Assembly: GCF_014472415.1 (NCBI RefSeq)
Contig: NZ_JACSZV010000026.1
Span: forward strand, 1-64,000
Reading direction: 5' to 3'
Length of the DNA: 64,000 nt
DNA from: Pseudomonas sp. N40(2020)
Lineage (GTDB): Bacteria > Pseudomonadota > Gammaproteobacteria > Pseudomonadales > Pseudomonadaceae
Under the pieces are notes generated by a model. The model had not been told where the DNA came from, made no database searches, and saw only the letters and a list, made by a program, of their open reading frames with translations. A program made the translations under genes and the position numbers. Shown piece after piece: positions 26,491 through 36,212 of this stretch. The first letter of the stretch is position 1; each line of letters opens with the position of its first letter.

Positions 26491-27759
26491 ATGTCTGATC
26501 TGAAAACTGCCGCTCTCGAATATCATGCCCATCCTCGTCCAGGGAAGCTGAGTGTCGAGCTCACCAAGGCCACTGCTACCGCCCGCGACCTGTCGCTGGC
26601 CTACAGCCCCGGCGTAGCTGAACCAGTGCGTGAGATCGCTCGCGATCCTGAACTGGCCTACAAATACACCGGCAAGGGCAACCTGGTTGCAGTCATTTCC
26701 GATGGCACCGCGATTCTGGGGCTGGGTAACCTCGGCCCACTGGCTTCCAAGCCAGTCATGGAAGGTAAAGGCGTACTGTTCAAGCGCTTCGCCGGCATCG
26801 ATGTTTTCGACATCGAAGTCGACTCCGAAAGCCCGCAAGCCTTCATCGACACCGTAAAACGCATCTCCATCACCTTCGGTGGCATCAACCTGGAAGACAT
26901 CAAGGCACCTGAGTGCTTTGAGATCGAACGCGCTCTGATCGAGCAGTGCGACATTCCGGTGTTCCACGATGACCAGCACGGCACTGCTATCGTGACCGCT
27001 GCCGGCATGATCAACGCCCTGGAAATCGCTGGCAAAACCCTGCCGGAAGCCAAGATCGTCTGCCTGGGCGCCGGCGCTGCCGCCATCTCCTGCATGAAAT
27101 TGCTGGTGAGCATGGGCGCACGCATTGAAAACATCTTCATGGTTGACCGTACCGGTGTGATCCACTCCGGCCGTGACGACCTGAACCAGTACAAAGCCGT
27201 GTTCGCTCACGCCACCGACAAGCGCAGCCTGGCTGACGCTCTGAAAGGCGCTGACGTGTTCGTCGGTCTGTCCGGCCCGAACCTGCTGAGCGCTGAAGGC
27301 CTGCTGTCGATGGCGCCGAACCCGATCGTGTTCGCCTGCTCGAACCCGGATCCGGAAATCTCCCCGGAACTGGCGCACGCCACCCGTAGCGACGTGATCA
27401 TGGCCACCGGCCGTTCGGACTACCCGAACCAGGTCAACAACGTACTGGGCTTCCCGTTCATCTTCCGTGGTGCCCTGGACGTTCGCGCCAAGCGCATCAA
27501 CGAAGAAATGAAAGTGGCTGCAGCCAACGCTCTGCGTGAACTGGCCAAACTGCCGGTGCCACAGGACGTGTGCGACGCCTACGGCGGTGCCCCGCTGGAA
27601 TTCGGCCGTGAGTACATCATTCCGAAGCCAATGGACAAGCGCCTGATCACCCTGATCTCCGATGCTGTGGCCAAAGCCGCGATCGAGACCGGTGTGGCCA
27701 CCCTGCCGTATCCGAAGAACTACCCGCTGAAAAGCGTGGATGACGTGTTCAGCGGCTAA
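26491..27759 (+). CDS. malic enzyme (short form, without phosphotransacetylase domain)
   Basis: Oxidative decarboxylation of malate to pyruvate with NAD(P)H formation. Start at ATG 26491 (MSDLKTAALEYHA), 422 residues. It has the malic N-terminal domain with LSLAYSPGVAEPV (about 32-44) and metal/substrate site FHDDQHGTAIV (about 158-168), then the NAD-binding GAGAAAISC (about 192-200). The long gamma-proteobacterial MaeB has an extra C-terminal PTA domain of about 330 residues, absent here. Cofactor preference cannot be told from the sequence with confidence. The 182-base gap before it should hold its promoter. Confidence 0.93.
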   Translation: MSDLKTAALEYHAHPRPGKLSVELTKATATARDLSLAYSPGVAEPVREIARDPELAYKYTGKGNLVAVISDGTAILGLGNLGPLASKPVMEGKGVLFKRFAGIDVFDIEVDSESPQAFIDTVKRISITFGGINLEDIKAPECFEIERALIEQCDIPVFHDDQHGTAIVTAAGMINALEIAGKTLPEAKIVCLGAGAAAISCMKLLVSMGARIENIFMVDRTGVIHSGRDDLNQYKAVFAHATDKRSLADALKGADVFVGLSGPNLLSAEGLLSMAPNPIVFACSNPDPEISPELAHATRSDVIMATGRSDYPNQVNNVLGFPFIFRGALDVRAKRINEEMKVAAANALRELAKLPVPQDVCDAYGGAPLEFGREYIIPKPMDKRLITLISDAVAKAAIETGVATLPYPKNYPLKSVDDVFSG

Positions 27760-27779
27760 GTCGTTGTAGTGCTTCAACC

Positions 27780-27815
27780 AAAAGCCCCGGCTCGTTATGA
27801 GTCGGGGCTTTTTGT
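27780..27815 (+). terminator. intrinsic terminator of malic enzyme gene
   Basis: AAAAGCCCCGGCTC, loop, GAGTCGGGGCTTTTT: a long GC stem with A and T tails, starting 20 bases after the stop codon. Confidence 0.92.
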
Positions 27816-27820
27816 TTGGC

Positions 27821-27933
27821 AGATCAAAAGATCGCAGCCTGCGGCTGCTCCTACAGTTGGCCCTGTCGCCGCCGATTTTGCGGATCGGCGCCGATTCTGT
27901 AGGAGCTGCCGCAGGCTGCGATCTTTTGATCTT
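27821..27933. repeat. REP doublet, family C
   Basis: Inverted arms AGATCAAAAGATCGCAGCCTGC and GCAGGCTGCGATCTTTTGATCT around a 60-base centre that has its own inverted GCGCCGATTT-like pair. It lies between the terminators of two convergent genes. Confidence 0.85.
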
Positions 27934-27944
27934 GCTTTGAAGCA

Positions 27945-27985
27945 CAAAAAAAGCCCCGCGCTTCTCACGAAGGCGGGGCTTTTTG
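27945..27985 (-). terminator. intrinsic terminator of ponA (usable in both directions)
   Basis: AAAAAAAGCCCCGC, loop, GCGGGGCTTTTT: a symmetric stem with A/T tails on both sides, 10 bases beyond the ponA stop. Confidence 0.9.
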
Positions 27986-27996
27986 CCAGATCAGGA

Positions 27997-30444
27997 TCAG
28001 AACAAATCGATCGGCGCCTGCTCATCCGCCGGCAGCGGGCTACCCGGTGCCGAGCCATTACCCAGCTCGTTCACCGACGGTGGCGTGTCTTCAGCCTTGA
28101 ACAGCTCGAAGTACGCCCCAGGCGTGCTCGGCGTCGCCGCGCGACCGCTGACCGGGTCCACCCGCAGGCTGAGCAACCCTTCCGGCTCAGGCTGGACGTG
28201 AGGCGGCTTGTCCTTCAGCGCGGCGGCCATGTAGTTCATCCAGATCGGTAGCGCCACGGTGCCACCGAACTCGCGGCGACCAAGGCTTTCCGGCTGGTCA
28301 AAGCCCGTCCACACGGTGGTAACGTAGTCGGCGTTGTAACCGGAGAACCAGGCATCTTTCGATTCGTTGGTGGTACCGGTTTTACCGGCGATGTCGGTAC
28401 GGCCAAGAGCAAGTGCGCGACGACCGGTGCCGAGCTTGATCACGTCCTGCAACATGCTGTTGAGGATATAAGTAGTGCGACCATCGACGATCCGCTCCGC
28501 CACGGCCGGCGCTTGTGGTGCCGCTGCGGCGCCCGGGGCTTCACCCGGAACTGGCGCCGCGTTGACGGTGAACGACTGCTCGGCCGGTACTGCGATACCG
28601 TCGGTGGCCGAGCCGCCCTGCGGTACGGTCGGCGGGTTGGCGACGAACAGCGAGTCGCCGTTACGGCTTTCGATCTTGTCGATGATGTACGGGGTGATCT
28701 TGTAGCCGCCGTTGGCGAAGGTGCTCCAACCGGTAGCGATCTCCATTGGCGTCAAAGTCGCAGTGCCCAGCGCCAGCGACAGGTTCGGCGGCAAGTCTTG
28801 CTTGTTGAAGCCGAAGCGGGTGATGTAGTCGATGGTCTTGCCCACGCCCATCGCCTGCAGCAAGCGGATCGACACCAGGTTGCGCGACTTGTACAACGCC
28901 TCGCGCAGACGGATCGGGCCGAGGAAGGTATTGGTGTCGTTCTTCGGACGCCAGACCTTGTCCAGGTACTCGTCGACGAACACGATCGGCGCATCGTTGA
29001 CCAGCGTGGCGGCGGTGTAGCCGTTATCCAGTGCCGCGCTGTAGACGAACGGCTTGAAGCTCGAACCTGGCTGACGCTTGGCCTGCATGGCGCGGTTGTA
29101 GTTGCTCTGCTCGAAAGCGAAACCGCCAACCAGCGAGCGAATCGCGCCGTTCTGCGGATCCAGCGATACCAGCGCGCCTTGCGCCTGCGGAATCTGGCTG
29201 AACTTCAACGAATTGTCTTTCTGGCGTTGCACGCGAACCAGATCGCCGACCTGCGCCACATCCGAGGGCTGGCGCGGGTTGGCGCCCATGCTGTTGGTGT
29301 TGAGGAACGGCCGTGCCCATTTCATGGTGTCCCAGGCAACGTGCTCTTCGCCGGTGCGGGTCAGCACTTGCAGACCGTTCTTGTCGATCTGGGTGACGAT
29401 CGCCGGTTCCAGGCTGCTGATAGTGCGCTGTTTGGTCAGTTCGGTTGCCCACGCTTCACGGGTCTTGCCCGGCAGGCGCGACTCGGGGCCACGGTAGCCG
29501 TGACGCTGGTCGTAGGTCATCAAACCTTCGTGCAGCGCGGTGTTGGCCATTTCCTGCAAATTGCTTGGCACCGTGGTGGTGACGCGGAAACCTTCGGTGT
29601 AGGCGTCGCTGCCATAGCGGCCCACCATTTCGGCACGGGCCATTTCGGCGATGTACGGTGCGTTCACCTCCGGGGTCGGCACGTGATAGCTGGCGTTCAG
29701 TGGCTCGTTGATCGCAGCGGTGTAGTCCGTTTCGTTGATCTTGCCAAGCTTGTACATGCGCCCGAGGATCCAGTCGCGACGTTCTTTACTGCGCGCCGGG
29801 TTGGCCAGCGGGTTGAAACGCGACGGAGCTTTCGGCAGGCCAGCGATCATCGCCATCTGCGCGAGGCTGACGTCACGGATCGACTTGCCGTAATAAACCT
29901 GCGCCGCCGCCTCGATGCCGTAGGCGCGGTTGCCCAGATAGATCTTGTTCACATACAGCTCGAGGATCTCGTCCTTGGTCAGCTGACGTTCGATTTGCAG
30001 AGCCAGGAGGATTTCGGTGGTTTTGCGCGAGAAACTGCGTTCGCTGGTCAGGAAGAAGTTCTTCGCCACCTGCATGGTGATGGTGCTGCCGCCGGATTGA
30101 ATGTGTCCACTCTTGACCAGTTGGGTCGCGGCGCGCATCAGGCTGCTTGGATCGACACCGTAGTGATTGGCGAAATTGTCGTCTTCAGCACTTAGTAACG
30201 CATTAATGAAATTGGGGGGAATGTCGGCGAAACGGATCGGAGTCCGGCGCATTTCGCCGAATTCTGCGATCAACTTGTTATCGCTGCTGTAGACCCGCAG
30301 TGGAATCTGCAACTGAATGCTTCTCAGAGCCTCCACGGATGGCAAACCCGGACTAAGGTAAAGATACGCGCCGCTGAGACCTAAAAGCAGTCCGCAGAAA
30401 ACGGCGACGATGGACCAACCGAAAAATTTCAGCAAACGAATCAA
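27997..30444 (-). CDS. ponA: bifunctional penicillin-binding protein 1A
   Basis: Glycosyltransferase and transpeptidase that builds peptidoglycan. One N-terminal helix (about 7-27) is followed by the GT51 domain with EDDNFANHYGVD (about 87-98) and GGSTITMQVAKN, an OB-like insert, and the transpeptidase with SSFK (RQPGSSFKPFVY), SRN and KTGTT motifs. I choose TTG 30444, giving the family N-terminus (IRLLKFFGW) and 815 residues; the weak ribosome site leaves this uncertain. Longer in-frame readings cross the likely -10 element. It is divergent from pilM. Confidence 0.93.
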   Translation of the reverse strand: MIRLLKFFGWSIVAVFCGLLLGLSGAYLYLSPGLPSVEALRSIQLQIPLRVYSSDNKLIAEFGEMRRTPIRFADIPPNFINALLSAEDDNFANHYGVDPSSLMRAATQLVKSGHIQSGGSTITMQVAKNFFLTSERSFSRKTTEILLALQIERQLTKDEILELYVNKIYLGNRAYGIEAAAQVYYGKSIRDVSLAQMAMIAGLPKAPSRFNPLANPARSKERRDWILGRMYKLGKINETDYTAAINEPLNASYHVPTPEVNAPYIAEMARAEMVGRYGSDAYTEGFRVTTTVPSNLQEMANTALHEGLMTYDQRHGYRGPESRLPGKTREAWATELTKQRTISSLEPAIVTQIDKNGLQVLTRTGEEHVAWDTMKWARPFLNTNSMGANPRQPSDVAQVGDLVRVQRQKDNSLKFSQIPQAQGALVSLDPQNGAIRSLVGGFAFEQSNYNRAMQAKRQPGSSFKPFVYSAALDNGYTAATLVNDAPIVFVDEYLDKVWRPKNDTNTFLGPIRLREALYKSRNLVSIRLLQAMGVGKTIDYITRFGFNKQDLPPNLSLALGTATLTPMEIATGWSTFANGGYKITPYIIDKIESRNGDSLFVANPPTVPQGGSATDGIAVPAEQSFTVNAAPVPGEAPGAAAAPQAPAVAERIVDGRTTYILNSMLQDVIKLGTGRRALALGRTDIAGKTGTTNESKDAWFSGYNADYVTTVWTGFDQPESLGRREFGGTVALPIWMNYMAAALKDKPPHVQPEPEGLLSLRVDPVSGRAATPSTPGAYFELFKAEDTPPSVNELGNGSAPGSPLPADEQAPIDLF

Positions 30445-30547
30445 GGCGTTTGGACATCCAGGGCAAAGAATGAATTTGGCAACGGGGGTTGTGGCGACAC
30501 ACAGAACGACCCGCGCTGGCAGTAAAAAGCGGAAAAAATCGCTGGGC

Positions 30548-30576
30548 ATTATAAGCACTTTTCTGCTGGAGGCGTC
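30548..30576 (-). promoter_or_regulatory. possible ponA promoter
   Basis: A perfect TATAAT -10 box lies on the minus strand at 30548-30553, about 100 bases before the chosen TTG start. The -35 region is poor. A TTGACA further upstream (about 34 bases away) is too distant to pair with it. Confidence 0.35.
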
Positions 30577-30661
30577 ATTTGCGCTTCTGTCAAGACGGGG
30601 TGAAGGAACGCAATGCGTATTACAGAGTCCGTAACTCACGGAAAGTCATAGGGAATTGGTA

Positions 30662-31726
30662 GTGCTGGGACTCTTCAATAAAAAGACCAATACGTTACTG
30701 GGGATCGACATCAGCTCCACGTCAGTGAAGCTGCTGGAATTGAGCCGTCAGGGCGACCGCTACCGGGTCGAGGCATACGCGGTGGAGCCGTTGCCGGCGA
30801 ACGCCGTGGTCGAAAAAAACATCGCCGAGCTCGAAGGTGTGGGCCAGGCCCTGAGCCGGGTGCTGGTCAAGGCACGCACCGGCAACAAGAACGTGGCGGT
30901 GGCGGTGGCCGGTTCGGCGGTGATCACCAAGATCATCGAAATGGATGCGGGCCTGACCGACGACGAGCTGGAGAACCAGCTCAAGATTGAAGCCGACCAA
31001 TACATTCCCTATCCGCTGGACGAGGTCGCCATCGACTTCGAAGTCCAAGGCGTGTCGCCGCGCAACCCGGAACGGGTCAACGTGCTGCTCGCCGCCTGTC
31101 GCAAGGAAAACGTCGAAGTCCGCGAAGCTGCGCTCGCGCTGGCCGGGCTCACCGCTCGCGTGGTCGACGTCGAGGCGTATGCACTGGAGCGCTCGTTCGG
31201 CTTGCTCGCGACGCAGTTGGCCGCTTCCCAGGAGCGCCTGACCGTGGCGGTCGTCGACATCGGTGCGACCATGACCACCCTCAGCGTCCTGCACAACGGC
31301 AAGATCATCTATACCCGCGAGCAACTGTTCGGAGGCCGGCAACTGACCGAGGAAATCCAGCGTCGCTATGGCCTGACCATCGAGCAGGCGGGCCTTGCGA
31401 AAAAACAGGGCGGCCTGCCCGACGACTACGTCAGCGAGGTGCTGCAGCCGTTTCGCGAGGCGCTGGTGCAGCAGGTGTCGCGCTCTTTGCAGTTCTTCTT
31501 CGCCTCCGGGCAATACAACGCGGTCGACCACATTCTGCTGGCCGGCGGCACGGCGTCGGTGCCAGGGCTGGACCGGCTGATCGAGCAGCGTCTGAGTACC
31601 CCGACCCAGGTGGCCAATCCGTTTTCCAACATGGCCTTGAGCAGCAAGGTCAACGCAGGGGCTCTGGCCAGTGATGCGCCGGCCCTGATGATTGCCTGCG
31701 GGCTCGCGCTCAGGAGTTTCGACTGA
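30662..31726 (+). CDS. pilM: type IV pilus assembly protein PilM
   Basis: Cytoplasmic actin-like protein of the type IV pilus alignment complex; it binds the PilN N-terminus. Start GTG 30662 (LGLFNKKTNTLLGIDISS follows), 354 residues, the family length, with AGGGA upstream. The actin-fold phosphate loops are seen as GIDISSTSVKLLEL (about 13-26), VVDIGATMTTL (about 196-206) and LAGGTASVPGL (about 294-304). Its stop overlaps the pilN start by 1 base. First gene of pilMNOPQ. Confidence 0.97.
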   Translation: MLGLFNKKTNTLLGIDISSTSVKLLELSRQGDRYRVEAYAVEPLPANAVVEKNIAELEGVGQALSRVLVKARTGNKNVAVAVAGSAVITKIIEMDAGLTDDELENQLKIEADQYIPYPLDEVAIDFEVQGVSPRNPERVNVLLAACRKENVEVREAALALAGLTARVVDVEAYALERSFGLLATQLAASQERLTVAVVDIGATMTTLSVLHNGKIIYTREQLFGGRQLTEEIQRRYGLTIEQAGLAKKQGGLPDDYVSEVLQPFREALVQQVSRSLQFFFASGQYNAVDHILLAGGTASVPGLDRLIEQRLSTPTQVANPFSNMALSSKVNAGALASDAPALMIACGLALRSFD

Positions 31727-32292
31727 TGGCGCGGATCAACCTGTTACCGTGGCGTGAAGAGCGCCGCGAAGAGCGGCGCAAACGCTTCCTGTTGACCTTG
31801 ATCGGCGTGGTGGTCGGTTCGGTTGGCGCCGTATTCATTGCCGATCAGATCATCAGCAACGCCATCGCCCGGCAAGTGGCGCGTAACGACTATATCGGCA
31901 AGCAGATTGCTGTGGTCGACGAGCGGATCAAGCAGATCAGCGAGCTAAAGGCCCATCGCCAGCAACTGGTCGAACGCATGCGCATCATTCAGGACTTGCA
32001 AGGCAATCGGCAGGTCAGCGGGCGGATCTTCGATCAACTGGCGCGCACGTTGCCTGACGGCGTGTATTTCACCGACGTGAAAATGGCCGGCAAAACCCTG
32101 TCGATCAGCGGAGCGGCGGAGTCGAACAATCGTGTCTCCGAGTTGATGCGCAATCTGGATGCGTCCGACTGGTTCGACGCCCCTAGCCTGAACGAAGTGA
32201 AATCAACCTCCGCCGATCAGCAGGAGCAGGCCAATCTCTTTCAGTTGACTGTTCGTCAGACCCAGCCCAAAACCGTGGAGGACGAGCCATGA
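31726..32292 (+). CDS. pilN: type IV pilus assembly protein PilN
   Basis: Bitopic inner-membrane protein of 188 residues. The N-terminal INLLPWREERR motif (about 4-14), which docks into PilM, is intact. One helix (about 23-43) leads to a periplasmic coiled coil and a ferredoxin-like domain that pairs with PilO. It overlaps pilO by 4 bases. Confidence 0.97.
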   Translation: MARINLLPWREERREERRKRFLLTLIGVVVGSVGAVFIADQIISNAIARQVARNDYIGKQIAVVDERIKQISELKAHRQQLVERMRIIQDLQGNRQVSGRIFDQLARTLPDGVYFTDVKMAGKTLSISGAAESNNRVSELMRNLDASDWFDAPSLNEVKSTSADQQEQANLFQLTVRQTQPKTVEDEP

Positions 32293-32912
32293 AGCCGTCC
32301 GAATGGCTGGACAGTCTGCGCAGCATCGACTTCAACGATCTGGATACCAGCAATATCGGTTCCTGGCCGGCGGCAGTGAAGGCCATCGCCGGGGCGCTGT
32401 TGATGGTGTTGGTGTTGGCGCTTGGTTACAACTTTTTCATCAGTGACATGGAAAACCAGCTCGATGCCAAACGCGAGGAGGAGACCACGCTCAAGGAGCA
32501 ATTCGCCAGCAAGGCGCGACTGTCGGCCAATCTGGAGCTCTACACCCAGCAGATGAAAGAGATGGAAAACACCTTTGGCGTGTTACTGCGGCAACTGCCC
32601 AGCGACACGGAGGTTCCAGGCCTGCTGGAAGACATCACGCGTACAGGTTTGGGCAGCGGCCTGGAGTTTGAAGAGATCAAACTGTTGCCGGAGGTCGCCC
32701 AGCAGTTCTACATCGAACTGCCGATTCAGATCACCGTCACTGGCGCCTATCACGACCTCGCTACCTTCGTCAGCGGAGTGGCCGGGTTGCCGCGCATCGT
32801 CACCCTGCATGACTTCGAACTGGCCCCCGCCAATAAGGAGGGCGGGCCGAAACTGCGCATGAGCATCCTTGCAAAGACTTACCGCTATAACGACAAAGGG
32901 CTGCAAAAATGA
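32289..32912 (+). CDS. pilO: type IV pilus assembly protein PilO
   Basis: Bitopic inner-membrane partner of PilN, 207 residues. A short cytoplasmic tail is followed by a helix at about 29-50, a coiled coil (about 52-95) and a periplasmic ferredoxin-like fold (about 100-205, GLGSGLEFEEIKLLPEV region). The PilN/PilO heterodimer connects PilM to PilP and the secretin. It overlaps pilN and pilP by 4 bases each. Confidence 0.97.
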   Translation: MKPSEWLDSLRSIDFNDLDTSNIGSWPAAVKAIAGALLMVLVLALGYNFFISDMENQLDAKREEETTLKEQFASKARLSANLELYTQQMKEMENTFGVLLRQLPSDTEVPGLLEDITRTGLGSGLEFEEIKLLPEVAQQFYIELPIQITVTGAYHDLATFVSGVAGLPRIVTLHDFELAPANKEGGPKLRMSILAKTYRYNDKGLQK

Positions 32913-33436
32913 GCCTGATTCGTTATTCGGCCTTGTCGATGGTGCTGCTGGCATTAAGCGGGTGTGGTGGCAGCGATGACGTCAGCGACCTCGACGCCTA
33001 CATGAATGAAGTACGGCTGCGCCCGGCAGGCAAGATTGAACCAACCCCGACATTTCGGTCTTACCCGACATTCACTTACAGCGCCGCCAACCTGCGTAGC
33101 CCGTTCTCGCGCCAGGTGCGCGTCGATCTGGCCGGGCAGAAACAGGGCTCGCGCAACGTAAAACCTGATCCCAACCGGATCAAGCAATACCTCGAAGGTT
33201 TCAACATCGAGCAGTTCGAGATGGTCGGTACGATCGGCAATGCCGCCGGTTCTTTCGCGCTGTTGCGCGGAGCGGGTGGCGTGCATCGCCTGAAGGTTGG
33301 CGATTACCTGGGGCGCAACGATGGCCGCATCGTTGCCATCAGCGCCACCCAGGTCGATGTAGTCGAAATCGTGCCTGATGGCGACGGCGCCTGGCTGGAG
33401 CGTCCGCGCACCATTCCTTTGAAAGAGCACTCATAG
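32909..33436 (+). CDS. pilP: type IV pilus assembly lipoprotein PilP
   Basis: Inner-membrane lipoprotein of 175 residues that joins PilN/PilO to the secretin PilQ. Lipobox LSGC with Cys19 closes the signal peptide. The C-terminal beta-sandwich (about 90-165) has GSFALLRGAGGVHRLKVGDYLGRNDGRI, the homology-region fold shared with GspC/PilP. It overlaps the pilO stop by 4 bases; pilQ follows after 13 bases. Confidence 0.96.
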   Translation: MSLIRYSALSMVLLALSGCGGSDDVSDLDAYMNEVRLRPAGKIEPTPTFRSYPTFTYSAANLRSPFSRQVRVDLAGQKQGSRNVKPDPNRIKQYLEGFNIEQFEMVGTIGNAAGSFALLRGAGGVHRLKVGDYLGRNDGRIVAISATQVDVVEIVPDGDGAWLERPRTIPLKEHS

Positions 33437-33449
33437 TGGAAGTCGAATA

Positions 33450-35537
33450 ATGAACAGGATTTTCTCCACCCTCGGTTTTTCGCTATGGATAGCGCTGATG
33501 TCACCGATGGTTCAGGCGGCTAATCTGAAGACGCTGGATGTGGCAGCGTTGCCGGGTGACCGTGTCGAGTTGAAGCTGTCATTCGACGGGCCGCCGCCGC
33601 AGCCCAAGGGCTACACCACCGATTCGCCGGCGCGGATCGCGCTGGATTTGCCCGGTGTCGCCAGCCAGTTGGCCAGCAAGCATGTCGATCTGGGTAGGGG
33701 CAATGCACGCACGGCCACGGTGGTTGAAGCCAAGGATCGGACGCGCCTGATCGTCAATCTCACGCAATTGGCGCCATATGACACGCGGGTCGAGGGCAAC
33801 AATCTTTTTGTGGTGGTAGGTCAGGGTGCGCCGACAACCGCTGCGCGCCCGGTCGCTGCGGCGGCATCCCGTGCGACCGCGGCACCGACTCCCGCACCCG
33901 CCAAGGCGTTCGTGCCGAAAACCAAAGCCATTCGCGGCGTGGATTTTCAACGCGGTACGGCGGGCGAGGGTAACGTGGTCATCGACCTGTCCGATCCGAC
34001 CATCGCCCCGGATATCCAGGAACATGACGGCAAGATCATCCTCAGCTTCGCCCGCACGCAATTGCCCGACAAGCTGCGGGTACGCCTCGACGTGAAGGAT
34101 TTCGCCACGCCGGTGCAGTTCATCAACGCTGCCGCGACCGGTGATCGCGCAATTATTACCGTCGAGCCCAGCGGCACCTTCGACTATTCCACCTACCAGA
34201 CCGATAACAAACTGACCGTCAGCATCCGGCCGATCACGGCGGACGACCTGCAAAAACGCAATGCTGATCGACAGGCCTACGTCGGCGACAAGCTATCGCT
34301 GAACTTCCAGGACATCGACGTGCGCTCGGTGCTGCAGCTGATCGCCGATTTCACCAACCTCAATCTGGTGGCGAGTGACACGATTCAGGGCGGCATCACG
34401 TTGCGTCTGCAAAATGTGCCGTGGGATCAGGCGCTGGATCTGGTGTTGAAAACCAAGGGGCTGGACAAGCGCAAGATCGGCAACGTGTTGCTGGTCGCTC
34501 CGGCCGATGAAATCGCCGCCCGCGAACGCCAGGAGCTCGAATCCCAGAAACAGATCGCCGAACTGGCGCCGCTGCGCCGTGAGCTGTTGCAAGTGAACTA
34601 CGCCAAGGCAGCGGACATCGCCAAGCTGTTCCAGTCGGTGACCAGTGCCGAGGCCAAAATCGACGAGCGTGGTTCGATTACCGTCGATGAGCGCACCAAC
34701 AACATCATTGCCTACCAGACTCAGGATCGTCTCGATGAACTGCGGCGCATCGTGGCGCAACTGGATATTCCAGTGCGTCAGGTGATGATCGAGGCGCGGA
34801 TCGTTGAAGCCAACGTGGATTACGACAAGAGCCTGGGCGTGCGCTGGGGTGGGTCGATCCAGAACAAGGGCAACTGGAACACTTCCGGGGTCAGTAACGG
34901 CTCATCGACCACCATCGGCACGCCGGGCAGCACCAGCACCAATTCGCCATTCGTCGACATGGGCACCGTCAACAACACGTCCGGGATTGGTATTGCCTTC
35001 ATCACTGACAATGTTCTGCTCGATCTTGAGCTGACGGCCATGGAGAAGACCGGTAACGGCGAAATCGTCTCGCAACCGAAGGTGGTCACCTCCGACAAGG
35101 AAACCGCGAAGATCCTCAAAGGCACCGAGATTCCCTATCAGGAAGCCAGCTCCAGCGGCGCCACGTCGGTGTCGTTCAAGGAGGCTTCCCTGTCGCTGGA
35201 AGTGACGCCGCAGATCACCCCCGACAACCGCATCATCATGGAGGTCAAGGTCACCAAGGACGAACCGGACTACTTGAACAAAGTGCAGGATGTACCGCCG
35301 ATCAAGAAGAACGAGGTCAACGCGAAGGTGCTGGTCAATGACGGTGAAACCATCGTGATTGGCGGCGTTTTCTCAAATACTCAAAGCAAGGTTGTAGATA
35401 AGGTGCCATTTCTTGGCGATGTGCCGTATCTTGGCCGCCTTTTCCGGCGTGATGTGGTTTCGGAGAAAAAATCCGAGCTGCTGGTATTTCTCACTCCGCG
35501 TATCATGAATAACCAGGCGATTGCTGTGAGTCGTTGA
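33450..35537 (+). CDS. pilQ: type IV pilus secretin PilQ
   Basis: Outer-membrane secretin through which the pilus passes, 695 residues. It has a signal peptide (about 1-23, cut after VQA), two AMIN domains (about 26-125 and 160-260) for peptidoglycan binding, an STN/N0 domain (about 280-345), an NolW-type N1 domain, and the C-terminal secretin barrel (about 440-690) with VPFLGDVPYLGRLFR. It closes pilMNOPQ, and aroK starts 4 bases later. Confidence 0.97.
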   Translation: MNRIFSTLGFSLWIALMSPMVQAANLKTLDVAALPGDRVELKLSFDGPPPQPKGYTTDSPARIALDLPGVASQLASKHVDLGRGNARTATVVEAKDRTRLIVNLTQLAPYDTRVEGNNLFVVVGQGAPTTAARPVAAAASRATAAPTPAPAKAFVPKTKAIRGVDFQRGTAGEGNVVIDLSDPTIAPDIQEHDGKIILSFARTQLPDKLRVRLDVKDFATPVQFINAAATGDRAIITVEPSGTFDYSTYQTDNKLTVSIRPITADDLQKRNADRQAYVGDKLSLNFQDIDVRSVLQLIADFTNLNLVASDTIQGGITLRLQNVPWDQALDLVLKTKGLDKRKIGNVLLVAPADEIAARERQELESQKQIAELAPLRRELLQVNYAKAADIAKLFQSVTSAEAKIDERGSITVDERTNNIIAYQTQDRLDELRRIVAQLDIPVRQVMIEARIVEANVDYDKSLGVRWGGSIQNKGNWNTSGVSNGSSTTIGTPGSTSTNSPFVDMGTVNNTSGIGIAFITDNVLLDLELTAMEKTGNGEIVSQPKVVTSDKETAKILKGTEIPYQEASSSGATSVSFKEASLSLEVTPQITPDNRIIMEVKVTKDEPDYLNKVQDVPPIKKNEVNAKVLVNDGETIVIGGVFSNTQSKVVDKVPFLGDVPYLGRLFRRDVVSEKKSELLVFLTPRIMNNQAIAVSR

Positions 35538-35541
35538 TTCT

Positions 35542-36060
35542 GTGCGAAATTTGATTCTTGTAGGACCGATGGGCGCTGGAAAAAGCACCATCGGCCGGTT
35601 GCTGGCCAAAGAGCTGCGCCTGCCGTTCAAAGATTCCGACAAGGAAATTGAACTGCGCACGGGCGCCAATATCCCGTGGATCTTCGACAAGGAAGGCGAG
35701 CCCGGCTTTCGTGACCGTGAGCAGGCGATGATCGCCGAACTGTGCGGATTCGACGGCGTGGTGCTGGCGACCGGCGGTGGCGCGGTAATGCGTGACGCCA
35801 ACCGCAAGGCCCTGCATGAAGGCGGCCGTGTGGTGTATCTGCACGCCTCCGTCGAACAGCAGGTCGGCCGCACGGCGCGCGATCGCAATCGGCCGCTGCT
35901 GCGCACCGCCAATCCCGAGAAAACCCTGCGCGACCTCCTCGCAATACGTGATCCGCTCTATCGGGAAATCGCCGATCTGGTAGTGGAAACCGATGAACGG
36001 CCACCGCGCATGGTAGTGCTCGACATTCTCGACCGCCTGGCGCAGCTTCCACCCCGTTAA
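35542..36060 (+). CDS. aroK: shikimate kinase AroK
   Basis: Phosphorylates shikimate at the 3-hydroxyl, fifth step of the chorismate pathway. The 172-residue P-loop kinase has Walker A GPMGAGKST (about 8-16), the shikimate-binding Asp in DSDKEIE, and the GGGAV loop (about 78-82). The start is GTG 35542, four bases after the pilQ stop, so it may be translated from the pil transcript. Confidence 0.96.
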   Translation: MRNLILVGPMGAGKSTIGRLLAKELRLPFKDSDKEIELRTGANIPWIFDKEGEPGFRDREQAMIAELCGFDGVVLATGGGAVMRDANRKALHEGGRVVYLHASVEQQVGRTARDRNRPLLRTANPEKTLRDLLAIRDPLYREIADLVVETDERPPRMVVLDILDRLAQLPPR

Positions 36061-36212
36061 AGCATCGCCCGAAATGCGCTATCCTCGGCGTCCTGTCACA
36101 GCCCGGCGAGGTTGTGGCGGATGGCGTGCGAGCGGCGTCATACCCGCTATAGGCCGCAGATAACCAATAATTCAGGGCAGGACGCCTGCTTCCATCTTCA
36201 CTGTGGGGACAC

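Noticed and set aside
27821..27933. Possible CRISPR or small RNA gene in the repeat between malic enzyme and ponA
   Set aside because: Only one inverted pair is present, with no regular direct repeats or spacers, and the arms match REP-like units elsewhere in the window.
26347..27945. 532-codon minus-strand frame opposite malic enzyme
   Set aside because: No domain, and it runs through the terminator and REP doublet after the malic enzyme gene.
30548..30600. TTGACA with TATAAT as a strong ponA promoter
   Set aside because: The two boxes are about 34 bases apart, too far to act together; only the -10 box was kept as a weak candidate.
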